From: Phocicoccus pinnipedialis
Lineage (GTDB): Bacteria; Bacillota; Bacilli; Staphylococcales; Salinicoccaceae
DNA: 64,000 bases
Direction of reading: 5' to 3'
Assembly (NCBI RefSeq): GCF_903994035.1
Contig: NZ_CAJEWB010000006.1
Location: 61,705 to 125,704, forward strand
This document shows positions 46,299 to 58,350 of this stretch, piece after piece. Position 1 is the first letter of the stretch; every line of letters begins with the position of its first letter. The notes beneath the pieces are model-generated. The model did not search any database and had not been told where the DNA came from. It was given only the letters and a program-made list of their open reading frames with translations. A program made the position numbers and the translations under genes.

Positions 46299-46697
46299 CT
46301 AAATTTCTCGATGATGGTTTACACGTTCGAAGTTTGCCGGTAAATTCATAAATAAATTGACTGTGAAAAGAATGATTCCAAGTGCAAGCATTGGTCCACC
46401 AATGAATGTAAAAATATGTGCGAATGCTGGGTCAATTTGTACCCAATAAGTACTAAATAAGAAAATTGGTACACCGATGTGGTACAACCAAAATGTTGCT
46501 TTTCCTAGTCCATTTTTCGCAAGATGTGGATAAACACAGAGTACTAGACCAATCACCGACGTGACGACCATTCCCAGTAAGTTTGTGTGCGCATGTGCTG
46601 AAGCCCAGTTGAGTTGAATTGTGTATGACATAAAGTGTCCGACACCTAACCCAAAGATTAAATACAGTATACCAATTTTAATCCAAGTTGGTCCCAT
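46299..46697 (-). CDS. Small COX1-like four-helix membrane protein
   Basis: A 132-residue protein with four membrane helices. The motifs GHFMSYTIQLNWASAHAHTNLLGM (near residue 20) and FWLYHIGVPIF (near residue 68) resemble the haem-binding His helices of cytochrome oxidase subunit I and NorB, but only a short segment of that fold is present. Proteins of this type are often annotated as cytochrome-c oxidase-like; the function is unknown, haem binding is inferred from the conserved His. Start ATG 46697 has AAAGGAG 8 bases upstream; an in-frame GTG three codons earlier is rejected. Confidence 0.72.
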   Translation of the reverse strand: MGPTWIKIGILYLIFGLGVGHFMSYTIQLNWASAHAHTNLLGMVVTSVIGLVLCVYPHLAKNGLGKATFWLYHIGVPIFLFSTYWVQIDPAFAHIFTFIGGPMLALGIILFTVNLFMNLPANFERVNHHREI

Positions 46698-46834
46698 AAC
46701 TACCACTCCTTTTTTTCATCCCGATTAACAACTACTTCTACTTACCATTATGCACTTTATGAAATGGTATTGTAAGCGTTTTACCTCATAAATATACAAA
46801 ATCATTCGAAAGTATGGTTAATTTACAAAATACA

Positions 46835-46867
46835 ACAAAAAATCCCAGGAATTTATATCCTAGGATT
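46835..46867 (-). terminator. Rho-independent terminator of the suf operon
   Basis: The stem AATCCTAGGA/TCCTGGGATT (one G-T pair) is followed on the minus strand by TTTTTTG. It begins 10 bases after the sufB stop. Confidence 0.87.
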
Positions 46868-46876
46868 TTAGAATTA

Positions 46877-48277
46877 TTAACCGATAGAACCTTCCATCTC
46901 ATAGCTGATAAGACGGTTCATTTCTACTGCGTATTCCATTGGTAATTCTTTTGTAAATGGCTCAATGAAGCCCATTACGATCATTTCTGTCGCTTCGATT
47001 TCACCGATACCTCTACTCATTAAGTAGAATAATTGTTCTTCAGATACCTTAGATACACGTGCTTCGTGCTCTAGTGAGATATTTGAGTTGAACACTTCGT
47101 TATATGGAATTGTATCTGAAGTAGACTGTTTGTCCATTATTAACGTATCACATTCGATTGTAGATTTTGCTCCATCTGCTTTTCTACCGAAGTGTACGAT
47201 ACCACGGTAAGTTACTTTACCACCGTGTTGTGCAATCGACTTAGATACAATTGAAGATGACGTGTTTGGTGCTAAGTGCATCATCTTCGCTCCAGCATCT
47301 TGTACTTGCCCTTTTCCTGCTAACGCAATCGACATTGTCATACCACGAGCGCCTTCTCCTCTTAGGAATATAGCTGGGTATTTCATTGTAAGTTTAGAAC
47401 CGATGTTTCCGTCAACCCATTCCATTGTACCGTTCGCTTCAACGAATGTACGCTTAGTAACTAAGTTGTATACGTTGTTTGCCCAGTTTTGGATTGTCGT
47501 GTAACGACAATACGCGTTCTCTTTAACAATGATTTCAACAACTGCAGCGTGCAGTGAGTTTGTTGTATAAACAGGTGCAGTACACCCTTCAACGTAATGT
47601 AACCATGAACCTTCGTCACAGATGATTAACGTACGTTCGAACTGACCCATATTTTCTGAGTTAATACGGAAGTATGCTTGTAATGGTGAGTCTAATTTTA
47701 CGTGTGGTGGTACGTATATAAATGATCCACCTGACCATACTGCCGAGTTCAGTGCTGCGAATTTATTATCTGTTGGAGGAATGACCTTACCAAAGTATTC
47801 CTTGAATAATTCTTCGTTTTCTTTTAATGCAGTGTCTGTATCTTTGAAGATTACGCCCTTGTCTTCAAGGTCCTTCTCCATGTTGTGATACACAACTTCT
47901 GATTCGTATTGTGCAGATACACCAGCAAGGTATTTCTGCTCTGCTTCAGGGATACCTAGACGGTCAAACGTACGTTTGATTTCTTCAGGTACCTCATCCC
48001 ATGAACGTTCCGTTGCTTCTGAAGGTTTCACGTAGTATCGAATTTCGTCGAAGTTTAACTCTGAAAGATCTCCACCCCAAAGTGGCATAGGCTTAGAGTA
48101 GAAATGTTTAAGTGACTTCAATCGGAAGTCTAACATCCACTCTGGCTCTTCTTTCATCTTAGAAATTTCTCTTACGATTTCTTCAGTTAGTCCGCGTTCT
48201 GAACGGAAAATTGACACGTCTTCGTCACGGAAACCATATTTATATTCACCGATATCGGGTGCTTTTCTAACTGCCAT
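46877..48277 (-). CDS. sufB: Fe-S cluster scaffold SufB
   Basis: A 466-residue SufB, close to the S. aureus length. The N-terminus ([31 protein letters not shown]) and the C-terminal beta-helix block ([34 protein letters not shown]) are diagnostic. The conserved Cys in TIECDTLIM near residue 380 is a candidate cluster/persulfide acceptor. It forms SufBC2D, the cluster-assembly scaffold. Start ATG 48277 has AGGAG 9 bases upstream; a GTG three codons earlier overlaps that site. Last gene of sufCDSUB. Confidence 0.97.
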   Translation of the reverse strand: MAVRKAPDIGEYKYGFRDEDVSIFRSERGLTEEIVREISKMKEEPEWMLDFRLKSLKHFYSKPMPLWGGDLSELNFDEIRYYVKPSEATERSWDEVPEEIKRTFDRLGIPEAEQKYLAGVSAQYESEVVYHNMEKDLEDKGVIFKDTDTALKENEELFKEYFGKVIPPTDNKFAALNSAVWSGGSFIYVPPHVKLDSPLQAYFRINSENMGQFERTLIICDEGSWLHYVEGCTAPVYTTNSLHAAVVEIIVKENAYCRYTTIQNWANNVYNLVTKRTFVEANGTMEWVDGNIGSKLTMKYPAIFLRGEGARGMTMSIALAGKGQVQDAGAKMMHLAPNTSSSIVSKSIAQHGGKVTYRGIVHFGRKADGAKSTIECDTLIMDKQSTSDTIPYNEVFNSNISLEHEARVSKVSEEQLFYLMSRGIGEIEATEMIVMGFIEPFTKELPMEYAVEMNRLISYEMEGSIG

Positions 48278-48292
48278 TTTGTTCACTCCTAA

Positions 48293-51267
<2,975 letters not shown>

Positions 51268-51282
51268 TGTGATCCTCCTGTA

Positions 51283-52062
51283 TTATTCTGCTTCTACTGT
51301 TACGTCTTCGATACCTAACTCATCTTTAATCCAGTCGTAACCTTCGTTCTCAAGACGCTCTGCAAGTTCTTTTCCACCTGATTTTACAACTTTACCTTGC
51401 ATCATAACGTGTACGAAGTCTGGTTCGATGTAGTTCAGTAGACGTTGGTAGTGTGTAATAATAAGTGATCCAAAGTCTGGTCCACGAAGTGCGTTGATTC
51501 CTTTAGAAACAACCTTTAATGCGTCGATGTCTAATCCTGAGTCAATTTCGTCTAAGATAGCGAATTTTGGCTCTAGCATCATAAGCTGTAAGATTTCGTT
51601 ACGTTTCTTTTCCCCACCAGAGAAACCTTCGTTTAAGTAACGCGTTGCCATATCTTGGTCCATTTCTAGGTGGTCCATGTTTTTATCTAATTTCTTAATG
51701 AATTGCATTAAGTTAATTTCGTCGCCTTCTTCACGGCTCGCGTTGATTGCTGAGCGTAGGAAGTCAGAGTTTGTTACACCTGAAATTTCAGATGGGTATT
51801 GCATTGCTAAGAATAGACCCGCATGCGCACGCTCATCTACTTCTAATTCAAGAACGTTTTCACCATCTAAAAGTACTTCACCTTTAGTAACTTCATACGA
51901 AGGGTGACCCATAATCGCTTGTGCAAGTGTTGATTTACCTGTACCGTTAGGTCCCATTACAGCGTGAATTTCACCTTGTTTTATTGTAAGGTTTACACCT
52001 TTAAGTATTTCTTTGCCTTCGATTTCGACATGTAAGTCTTTAATTTCTAGAACAGATGTCAT
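51283..52062 (-). CDS. sufC: Fe-S cluster assembly ATPase SufC
   Basis: A 259-residue ABC ATPase of the SufC type. Walker A is GPNGTGKST near residue 38, signature [13 protein letters not shown] near residue 148, Walker [17 protein letters not shown] near residue 170. Soluble; it drives conformational change in SufBC2D. First gene of the operon, with a promoter predicted about 40 bases upstream of its start. GGAGG precedes ATG 52062. Confidence 0.97.
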   Translation of the reverse strand: MTSVLEIKDLHVEIEGKEILKGVNLTIKQGEIHAVMGPNGTGKSTLAQAIMGHPSYEVTKGEVLLDGENVLELEVDERAHAGLFLAMQYPSEISGVTNSDFLRSAINASREEGDEINLMQFIKKLDKNMDHLEMDQDMATRYLNEGFSGGEKKRNEILQLMMLEPKFAILDEIDSGLDIDALKVVSKGINALRGPDFGSLIITHYQRLLNYIEPDFVHVMMQGKVVKSGGKELAERLENEGYDWIKDELGIEDVTVEAE

Positions 52063-52103
52063 TCTTTAAATCCTCCAATAGATTTTATAGTTCATACCCT
52101 ATC

Positions 52104-52132
52104 AGTTTATAATAATTCTAAATAATAGTCAA
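52104..52132 (-). promoter_or_regulatory. Predicted promoter of sufCDSUB
   Basis: On the minus strand TTGACT (52127-52132) and TAAACT (52104-52109) are separated by 17 bases. The -10 is imperfect; an alternative TATAAA lies two bases nearer. Confidence 0.45.
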
Positions 52133-52234
52133 AATAATAGAGTATCCTTTAACTCTTCATATTATACCGTATTTCCTATGTATTTAAAAGGATACTCCCT
52201 CTTTCTTCACCTTTTCACCTAATGGAAAAAGCGT

Positions 52235-52284
52235 AAAAAAATAAGTCCTAAATGATTATGAAAATCATTTGGACTTATTTTTTT
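52235..52284. terminator. Long bidirectional hairpin terminator after the DUF4870 gene
   Basis: AAAAAATAAGTCC and GGACTTATTTTTT enclose AAATGATT/AATCATTT, making a stem of about 20 pairs with a short loop and T/A runs on both ends. It overlaps the stop of gene 52283-52639. Confidence 0.9.
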
Positions 52285-52639
52285 ACTTAATAAATTTAAT
52301 TGTCAATGGTGCTGTGTAACGTTCACCATTGTATGATTTCACTGCACCAACGATTGAAAAGATGATGACGAGTAATGACACAAGTGGTGCTAACACAAAG
52401 CCAACTAAAATAATCATTGAAATACTCGCTGCGACTAAATAAATCGTATAAGAAATCGAGAAGTTCAATACGTCAGCAAGTGCTTGACCTGTTTCAGGAT
52501 CCTCATCTTTTTTCATTACCCATAAAATAATTGGAATAATAAATGTAGTTACAAGCGTCGATAGGTATGAAATCATAACAATCTGATTATCAAAACGTGA
52601 GTGATTAACAGGTTCAAATTCTTCTTTATTGTAATCCAT
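52283..52639 (-). CDS. DUF4870 domain membrane protein
   Basis: A 118-residue protein with a charged N-terminus and three helices; the pattern MISYLSTLVTTFIIPIILWVMKKDEDP then ADVLNFSISYTIY is typical of DUF4870. The function is unknown. The start ATG 52639 is set by GGAGG 8 bases upstream; the frame is open 20 codons further but without a site. It stands between suf and met operons with its own terminator. Confidence 0.82.
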   Translation of the reverse strand: MDYNKEEFEPVNHSRFDNQIVMISYLSTLVTTFIIPIILWVMKKDEDPETGQALADVLNFSISYTIYLVAASISMIILVGFVLAPLVSLLVIIFSIVGAVKSYNGERYTAPLTIKFIK

Positions 52640-52715
52640 GATTCTGCCTCCAAATAGATATATATTATATGATACCCCATTTAGAATGAACATAATCATT
52701 GGTTATTCTATACTA

Positions 52716-53513
52716 TTATTCTGCCGGAATTACTGCTCCGTTGTAATTTTCTTCAATGAATTTCTGAATTTCTTCACTACGTAACACTTCTAGTAATTCT
52801 TTGAGTTGTTCATTATTTTCATCAGCAGTGCGAGCAATAACGATGTTTACGTACTCTGAGTCTGCGCTTTCAAGTTCGATTGCGTCCTCTGCAGGAGTGA
52901 TACCTGCATCAATCGCAAAGTTAGCGTTAATGAAGAATACATCTGCTTCGTTGTTTTCATATGCTTTTGCCATGATTTCTGGTGCTGTTGTGTTATTGAA
53001 ATCGAAGTTATGTGGGTTTTCATCAATATCTTCAACACGTGCTGTGATTGGGTCTACGCCTTCTTTAAGTGTGATTAAATCACGATCTGTAAAGAATTTA
53101 AGGATACGACCTTCGTCTGCGACGTTATTTGATAAGAAGATTTTTGCACCATCAGGTAGAGCATCAAATGAGTCATAATCATTAGAGTATGCTCCAATTG
53201 GTTCTAAATGAACTGCACCAAGGTTAACGAAGTCAAATCCTTCGTTCTCTACTAAGTTATTGAAGTATGGAATGTGTGCAAAGAAAGTCGCATCCGCATC
53301 TTCAGATTCAAGCAATTTATTCGGTGTAACATAGTCGTTTACCACTTTAACATCGAGTTTAATACCGCGTTCTTCAAGAAGTGGTTTAGCCTCCTCTAAT
53401 ATTTCTGCGTGAGGGACTGGTGTCGCAACAACTGTTAACTTATCTTCATTATTGCCACACGCCGATAGAACAAGTACTGAAACAAAAGTAAGTAAGAATA
53501 AAATTCTTTTCAT
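52716..53513 (-). CDS. metQ: Methionine-binding lipoprotein MetQ
   Basis: A 265-residue NlpA/MetQ-family lipoprotein. The signal peptide ends in the lipobox LSACGN (Cys near residue 19), and the binding-protein body follows (VVATPVPHAEILEEA). It captures methionine outside the membrane for MetNI. Start ATG 53513 has AAGGAG 8 bases upstream; an ATG two codons earlier is too close to it. Last gene of metNIQ. Confidence 0.93.
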   Translation of the reverse strand: MKRILFLLTFVSVLVLSACGNNEDKLTVVATPVPHAEILEEAKPLLEERGIKLDVKVVNDYVTPNKLLESEDADATFFAHIPYFNNLVENEGFDFVNLGAVHLEPIGAYSNDYDSFDALPDGAKIFLSNNVADEGRILKFFTDRDLITLKEGVDPITARVEDIDENPHNFDFNNTTAPEIMAKAYENNEADVFFINANFAIDAGITPAEDAIELESADSEYVNIVIARTADENNEQLKELLEVLRSEEIQKFIEENYNGAVIPAE

Positions 53514-53545
53514 TTGCATATCTCCTTAAAAATATTTATATTTAG

Positions 53546-54229
53546 TTATCGTTTATCGATCGCTTTTGCAACGGAATCGCCGATAATTTGTATCGCGAAA
53601 ACGATAATTAATATCACAATTGTAGCGACCAGCGTAACATCCGGTTGATTACGCGTGAATCCAACCATGTATGCGAGACTTCCGAGTCCGCCGGCTCCGA
53701 TTACCCCAGCAATTGCTGTAGAACCAACAAGCATGATCGCCGTAACCGTGATGCCTGAAACAAGTGCTGGTAAAGATTCTGGAATCAGAACTTTATAGAT
53801 GAGTTCTAGTGTGCGAATACCCATCGACTCAGCCGCTTCAATCACACCTTTGTCGATTTCCTTTAACGCAATTTCAGCAAGTCGCGCGTAGAACGGTGCA
53901 CTACCGATGATGAGTGCTGGCATCGCGCCCCACACACCCATGATTGTGCCCATTAACACTTTTGTGAATGGCATCAGTAAGATGATGAGGATGATGAACG
54001 GAATTGCACGGAATAAGTTTACGACGAATGAGGTCGCTCCGTATACTGGACCATTCGTTCGTCCTTTCTTTCTAGAAGATAAAAACAAGATGAGCCCTAG
54101 AATAACGCCAATCACGAATGCGAAAACTGTTGCGACACTTGTCATGATTAATGTTTCATATGTTGCCTGCCAGACAGCGTCTAGCTTCACGTGTTCAAAT
54201 GAAAACATTTCTTTTAAAGCTTCAATCAT
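53546..54229 (-). CDS. metI: Methionine ABC transporter permease MetI
   Basis: A 227-residue permease with five or six helices. The EAA loop is EIDKGVIEAAESMGI near residue 140, followed by LPALVSGITVTAI. It overlaps metN by 4 bases (ATGA) and precedes metQ. Imports methionine and probably its sulfoxide. Confidence 0.94.
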   Translation of the reverse strand: MIEALKEMFSFEHVKLDAVWQATYETLIMTSVATVFAFVIGVILGLILFLSSRKKGRTNGPVYGATSFVVNLFRAIPFIILIILLMPFTKVLMGTIMGVWGAMPALIIGSAPFYARLAEIALKEIDKGVIEAAESMGIRTLELIYKVLIPESLPALVSGITVTAIMLVGSTAIAGVIGAGGLGSLAYMVGFTRNQPDVTLVATIVILIIVFAIQIIGDSVAKAIDKR

Positions 54230-55245
54230 TGTGCCACCTCCACTTTTACATTCTCTTTACTAAGCTCATCAATGACTGCGTATAGTAATTCTTCAGTGAT
54301 ATTTACTGCGATATACAGATGTCCGTATGATTCCTCATTTGTGTTTTTTATATTTCCTGAAAGTATATTGATATCTAAGTCAAACTTTTTCACGAGCATA
54401 GATACAATTGGTGCACGTGCACCTGTTCCAACGAATCCGAGTTTTAGAATTGTTGCATTTGGGAATGTCTTTTTAATACTTTCAATTTGAAGCTCGGTAT
54501 CTTCATCGTCTATGTCGTCTCGGACAAAACGTTTTGTTACACCGTGTTCAGGGTTTTGGAATAATTTTAGGACTGGTGCGACTTCAACGACGCGTCCGTC
54601 TTCCATTACCGCAGCACGGTCACAGATCTTGCGTATCACTTCCATCTCATGCGTGATTAACACAATTGTAAGTCCGAGTGTTTCACGGATCTCGAGTAGT
54701 AAGTTTAGAACTTCTTCTGTTGTCTCAGGATCTAAGGCACTTGTTGCCTCATCACAGAGAAGCACTTCCGGACGATTTGAAAGGGCACGCGCAATTCCGA
54801 CACGTTGCTTTTGTCCACCTGAGAGTTCACTCGGATAGTTGTGCTCTCTTCCTCTGAGTCCTACAAGGTCGATGAGTTCATCTGCACGCTTTTCACGTTC
54901 TTCCTTTTTTAGACCTGCGATTTCAAGTGGCATCATGATGTTTTCTTTAACTGTACGTGACCAAAGCAGGTTGAAGTGTTGGAAAATCATCGATACTTTC
55001 TGACGCTTCTTGCGAAGTTCTTTTTTAGAGAGCGCTCCAATTGAATCGTCGCCGATAATGATTTCACCACTTGTTGGAAGTTCGAGCCCATTTAGAAGCC
55101 TGATCAATGTAGACTTACCTGCACCCGAATATCCAATGATTCCAAAGATTTCACCTTTGTCAATTGTGAGTGAGACATCCTTCACCGCTTCGATTTTTTG
55201 CGATTTTGTCTCAAATATTTTGCTTACCTTTAATATATCGATCAA
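54226..55245 (-). CDS. metN: Methionine ABC transporter ATPase MetN
   Basis: A 339-residue ABC ATPase. Walker A is GYSGAGKST near residue 38, signature LSGGQKQRVGIARAL near residue 140, Walker B VLLCDEATSALDP near residue 161. The C-terminal NIL domain (about 265-338) is the regulatory methionine-binding domain that gives trans-inhibition. First gene of metNIQ, directly behind a SAM-I riboswitch and its terminator. Confidence 0.95.
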   Translation of the reverse strand: MIDILKVSKIFETKSQKIEAVKDVSLTIDKGEIFGIIGYSGAGKSTLIRLLNGLELPTSGEIIIGDDSIGALSKKELRKKRQKVSMIFQHFNLLWSRTVKENIMMPLEIAGLKKEEREKRADELIDLVGLRGREHNYPSELSGGQKQRVGIARALSNRPEVLLCDEATSALDPETTEEVLNLLLEIRETLGLTIVLITHEMEVIRKICDRAAVMEDGRVVEVAPVLKLFQNPEHGVTKRFVRDDIDDEDTELQIESIKKTFPNATILKLGFVGTGARAPIVSMLVKKFDLDINILSGNIKNTNEESYGHLYIAVNITEELLYAVIDELSKENVKVEVAQ

Positions 55246-55273
55246 CTTACATCATCCTATTTAAAATTTGCTA

Positions 55274-55308
55274 TTAAAAAAGCCTACTCCAATTTTATAT
55301 GAGTAGGC
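55274..55308 (-). terminator. Attenuator terminator of the SAM riboswitch
   Basis: The stem GCCTACTC/GAGTAGGC with a 11-base AT-rich loop is followed on the minus strand by TTTTTTAA. It lies between the aptamer and metN. Confidence 0.88.
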
Positions 55309-55319
55309 AGAACGTTCGC

Positions 55320-55417
55320 CTCTCATCTTCGAAATTAATTCAGTGATTTGGCACCTTGTCATAAAGACGGTTGCCGTGGCTTCATAGGGCACTTCCCTCC
55401 ACCACTCTTGATAAGAG
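55320..55417 (-). promoter_or_regulatory. SAM-I riboswitch (S box)
   Basis: On the minus strand the S-box core appears in order: CTTATCAAGAG, GGTGGAGGGA, GTGCCCTATGAAGCC, CGGCAACC, GGTGCCAAATC and GATGAGAG. CTCTTATC and GATGAGAG pair as P1. The downstream hairpin gives transcription termination when SAM is plentiful, shutting off methionine uptake. Confidence 0.95.
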
Positions 55418-55438
55418 CTAGCTATTTAATTGAAATCT

Positions 55439-55467
55439 ATCGTACCACTCATTTTCTTACTCGTCAA
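55439..55467 (-). promoter_or_regulatory. Promoter of the SAM-riboswitch/metNIQ transcript
   Basis: On the minus strand TTGACG (55462-55467) and TACGAT (55439-55444) are spaced by 17 bases, just upstream of the S box. The -35 overlaps the last codons of the upstream thioredoxin-like gene. Confidence 0.7.
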
Positions 55468-55768
55468 TATTTTTGAAAAATTCAACTAAATTCGTGACGC
55501 TTTCAAAACGGTAGAGTGATTTAACACACGCACCATTTTTGAAAGCCATGAGTACGGGCACGCTTTTTATTTTGTAAGTCTCAATGAAATCCTCGTGATA
55601 ATTTAAATCTGCTTTCTTAACTTCAGTTGGAACGACTTCCATAGCGATGTTTAAGAAGCGCTCGGCAAGCGCACACGTTGCGCAGATTGGGGTAAACCCG
55701 TAGACAACGTTAATTCCTGGTTTATTGATATGTCTATTTAGTTCATCTTTTGATAATTGTTTTTTCAT
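55457..55768 (-). CDS. yusE: Thioredoxin-like protein (YusE family)
   Basis: A 103-residue thioredoxin fold with redox motif CATC near residues 28-31 (FTPICATCALAERFL) and the cis-Pro in KSVPVLMAFKNG near residue 71. The CATC motif and neighbourhood with gcvH and an ArsC-like gene match B. subtilis yusE-gcvH-yusI. Redox partner unknown. The metNIQ promoter starts at its 3' end. Confidence 0.85.
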   Translation of the reverse strand: MKKQLSKDELNRHINKPGINVVYGFTPICATCALAERFLNIAMEVVPTEVKKADLNYHEDFIETYKIKSVPVLMAFKNGACVKSLYRFESVTNLVEFFKNIDE

Positions 55769-55780
55769 AAATACCCTCTA

Positions 55781-55809
55781 AAAGAAAAAACTCTAGACAA
55801 TGTCTAGAG
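55781..55809 (-). terminator. Rho-independent terminator of gcvH
   Basis: The perfect stem CTCTAGACA/TGTCTAGAG with a minimal loop is followed on the minus strand by TTTTTTCTTT. 8 bases after the gcvH stop. Confidence 0.87.
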
Positions 55810-55817
55810 TTGTGAAA

Positions 55818-56198
55818 TTAAGCGTTAGTCATCTCATCGTATGCTGCAGCGTCCATTAAAGTATCTACTTCAGACTCATCTGAAAGTTCTACTTTAATCA
55901 TCCACGCGTCTTCGTACGGAGATTCGTTAACCAGTTCAGGACTATCTTCAAGCGCTTCGTTTACAGCAACAACTGTACCTGATACAGGAGCATATAATTC
56001 TGAAACAGTCTTAACAGACTCAACAGAACCGAACGAATCGCCTTTAGTGACTTCATCGCCTTCTTCAGGAAGTTCTACGAATACGATGTCGCCAAGCTCT
56101 GACTGAGCGAACTCAGTAATTCCAAGCGTAACCGTATTACCTTCAGATTTTACCCATTCATGATCTTCAGAATACTTTAAGTTCTCTGGTGATGCCAT
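55818..56198 (-). CDS. gcvH: Glycine cleavage system H protein
   Basis: A 126-residue lipoyl-carrier protein. The lipoylation Lys is in [18 protein letters not shown] near residue 64. Besides glycine cleavage, GcvH is the hub for lipoate relay to the 2-oxoacid dehydrogenases in Firmicutes; LipA, encoded in this window, acts on octanoyl-GcvH. The gcvT/P genes are not here, which is normal for staphylococci. GGGGG precedes ATG 56198. Confidence 0.96.
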   Translation of the reverse strand: MASPENLKYSEDHEWVKSEGNTVTLGITEFAQSELGDIVFVELPEEGDEVTKGDSFGSVESVKTVSELYAPVSGTVVAVNEALEDSPELVNESPYEDAWMIKVELSDESEVDTLMDAAAYDEMTNA

Positions 56199-56407
56199 TT
56201 ATAAAAACCCCCTATAAGTTAATACCTTAATTGTGTCATAAATAATCATTTAAAACAATATATATAATAGCGTTTACGCACAAAAATGACGAAAAGCATG
56301 GTTTATTGACAGTTTTGTAAGAAAAAATGCACACACTACTTAGAGTCGCTTTAAATTAGGCAGAACACGCTTCGTGAGTTAGGTTGAGTTTTCACCCGTT
56401 AGTACTC

Positions 56408-56764
56408 TTACAACTGCAACTTCTCTATATATTCATCCTCTTTAAACCCTAAGAACACGCCGGCTTCGTAGTCGACCATTGGTCGCTTGATAAGCATGCC
56501 GTCTTTTGATAAAAGTTCCAACTTCTCATAGTAAGATAAGTCGCCGAGTGCTTCTTTTAGGTTAAGTTCTTTGAACGCCTTTCCGCGTGAGTTGAAAAAC
56601 GCATCTACATTGCGACCACTCTGTTTCACTAGACGATCCAGTGCTTCAACTGATGGTGGTGCTGCTACCATGTCCACCGCTTCAAACTCTAATCCTTTTT
56701 CTTCTAAAAATTTTTTCGCTTTTCTACACGTCGTACACTTTGGATATTCATATACTTTAATCAT
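56408..56764 (-). CDS. yusI: ArsC/Spx family protein (YusI)
   Basis: A 118-residue ArsC-like thioredoxin-fold protein. The CTTC motif is at about residues 10-13 (YPKCTTCRKAKKFL), and IKRPMVDYEAG near residue 92 is conserved. It is of the YusI group: not Spx itself (no Spx C-terminal helix) and lacking the arsenate reductase Arg triad in full. Role unknown. ATG 56764 follows GGAGG; it overlaps the aroD end by 8 bases. Confidence 0.85.
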   Translation of the reverse strand: MIKVYEYPKCTTCRKAKKFLEEKGLEFEAVDMVAAPPSVEALDRLVKQSGRNVDAFFNSRGKAFKELNLKEALGDLSYYEKLELLSKDGMLIKRPMVDYEAGVFLGFKEDEYIEKLQL

Positions 56765-57449
56765 TTGTACCTCCATAAATTTTTCTTAACTTTTCTACAG
56801 TCACTTGACCGGGCGCTTGTGGCATATTAATCGTGCCATACGTAAATCTCGACGCATGTTCAACACTCGTGCGCGTCTCTTGCCCAAGTTCACCCATCGA
56901 AATCGCCGTTACAATATCACCATATTTTTCCTTAGTTTCATTGAGCAGTAATACTACTCTCGCCACGTCTTCTTTACTGATTGGCATATAAGCGATCTTA
57001 AAGAAGTCACCCTGCGCGGCATTCATCTCTTCAATTATACCATTCATAACCGCATCAGTCGGTGTACCTTCAAAATCATGATGACTCAGCACTACCTTAG
57101 AGTAGCGCTTTAACTGCTCAATAATTGTTGGATTACTCTGCTGCAAGATCTCCACATCGACGTACTCTACTGGAATCGATTTTTGAACTGTCGCTAAATG
57201 TAGAAGATATTCTTCGCCAAGAAGATCTCCTTTCCCACCATCCGCTTTCGTGCGATATGTGTAGAGAATTGGCTTATCAATAGAATCGCGAATCATAGAA
57301 ATCGCTCGCACCAGCGTGTTTACGTCTTTGAAGAAATCACCACGTACTTCAATGATGTCGAACGCGTCACGTACACTACGCATCTCCATGATTTCATCTT
57401 GTAGTTTAGAAAGCGTTCCGCTCTCCAGAGTCAAAATAATTTCAGTCAT
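56757..57449 (-). CDS. aroD: Type I 3-dehydroquinate dehydratase
   Basis: A 230-residue TIM-barrel enzyme. The catalytic His is in VVLSHHDFEGTP near residue 131 and the Schiff-base Lys in GDFFKIAYMPIS near residue 158. It makes 3-dehydroshikimate in the shikimate pathway; other aro genes are elsewhere. Coupled to yusI downstream. Divergent from the lipoprotein gene at 57528. Confidence 0.95.
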   Translation of the reverse strand: MTEIILTLESGTLSKLQDEIMEMRSVRDAFDIIEVRGDFFKDVNTLVRAISMIRDSIDKPILYTYRTKADGGKGDLLGEEYLLHLATVQKSIPVEYVDVEILQQSNPTIIEQLKRYSKVVLSHHDFEGTPTDAVMNGIIEEMNAAQGDFFKIAYMPISKEDVARVVLLLNETKEKYGDIVTAISMGELGQETRTSVEHASRFTYGTINMPQAPGQVTVEKLRKIYGGTND

Positions 57450-57527
57450 AATCTACCGCCCTCAATTGTTGCTATTATTTAAAAATGATACCATAAAACT
57501 GATATATAAACGAATGGAGCAATACGT

Positions 57528-58058
57528 ATGAAACGACTTCTCTTACTATTAACACTCACCTTAATTTTATCAGCATGTGCGACAGATACGACGCAAGATA
57601 AACACATAGAAAACACTCAGGCGCCAAATGCCGATATTACTAAAAAGAAAGAAATTGAAGCGGATACTCTTCCAACTGATATTCGTCTTCAATTAGGTGA
57701 ACATGCTGTTATTGACAACATAGAAATAATAATTAACAATGCAGAGTTCATAGAAGACCGAATTCCGGATCACTTCGAGACGTTTGAATACGTCATGAAG
57801 CTCAATGTGACTTATAAAAATAATTCGGATACGGTATTCCCGGCAGGTCGTGACATCACACTGACAGTAAACGACGAGACAGAAGCGACGTATTACAATA
57901 TGGAAGGGACACTACTCGAAGACGTGAATCCAGGAGAATCTACGACTGGGGATATATATTATGCATTTAACGGTCAACCCGAACGACTCACTGCTAAGTT
58001 CGAACCAATACTAAACACTAAAGGAGACCATGCATTATTTGATGTTATGTCAAAATAA
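57528..58058 (+). CDS. Putative lipoprotein with DUF4352/DUF5067-like domain
   Basis: A 176-residue protein with a lipoprotein signal (lipobox LSACAT, Cys near residue 17), a charged linker to about residue 55, then an immunoglobulin-like beta domain (NIEIIINNAEFIED, YVMKLNVTYKNNSD, GRDITLTVND, NPGESTTGDIYYAF), the pattern of DUF4352/DUF5067 lipoproteins. It is anchored on the outer face of the membrane. Function unknown. Own terminator follows. Confidence 0.78.
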   Translation: MKRLLLLLTLTLILSACATDTTQDKHIENTQAPNADITKKKEIEADTLPTDIRLQLGEHAVIDNIEIIINNAEFIEDRIPDHFETFEYVMKLNVTYKNNSDTVFPAGRDITLTVNDETEATYYNMEGTLLEDVNPGESTTGDIYYAFNGQPERLTAKFEPILNTKGDHALFDVMSK

Positions 58059-58061
58059 AAA

Positions 58062-58095
58062 GAAACGCGCATCCGAAGATGCGCGTTTCTTTTTT
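58062..58095 (+). terminator. Rho-independent terminator of the lipoprotein gene
   Basis: GAAACGCGCATC/GATGCGCGTTTC with a 4-base loop, then TTTTTT. Its stem resembles that of the purC terminator 1 kb away. Confidence 0.92.
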
Positions 58096-58133
58096 CATGA
58101 ATTACGTTTAGTACTTATCTATTACCCGGTAAT

Positions 58134-58219
58134 TAAAACGTTAAACCTAAAAAATACTTTTCCTCAAAATAATTAAATACAATAAGTAAAGATATGTCTA
58201 TCTAAAACGTTATATCTAA
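58134..58219 (+). repeat. Pair of 17-base direct repeats upstream of purC
   Basis: TAAAACGTTAAACCTAA (58134-58150) and TAAAACGTTATATCTAA (58203-58219) differ at two positions and are 69 bases apart start to start. Each contains the palindrome AACGTT. They lie 130-215 bases before purC, upstream of its predicted promoter. Possible regulator-binding sites; no family is recognised. Confidence 0.4.
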
Positions 58220-58289
58220 TTTTCTCACAATGGTTCGTTGTATATTCCCTTAGAATGAACGACACATTTTTAAAAATTTCTTTTATAAA

Positions 58290-58318
58290 ATGACAACGTC
58301 GCAATTTCTTTGTATGAT
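58290..58318 (+). promoter_or_regulatory. Predicted promoter of purC
   Basis: ATGACA (58290-58295) and TATGAT (58313-58318) are separated by 17 bases, about 33 bases before the purC start. Confidence 0.6.
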
Positions 58319-58350
58319 AAGAATATAAATTTATTAGTGAGGGGTATTTC

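Noticed and set aside
52251..52270. Fur-box-like palindrome AATGATTATGAAAATCATT near the suf operon
   Set aside because: It is the inner part of a long terminator stem, its half-site spacing does not fit the 7-1-7 Fur box, and it lies downstream of the DUF4870 gene rather than at a promoter.
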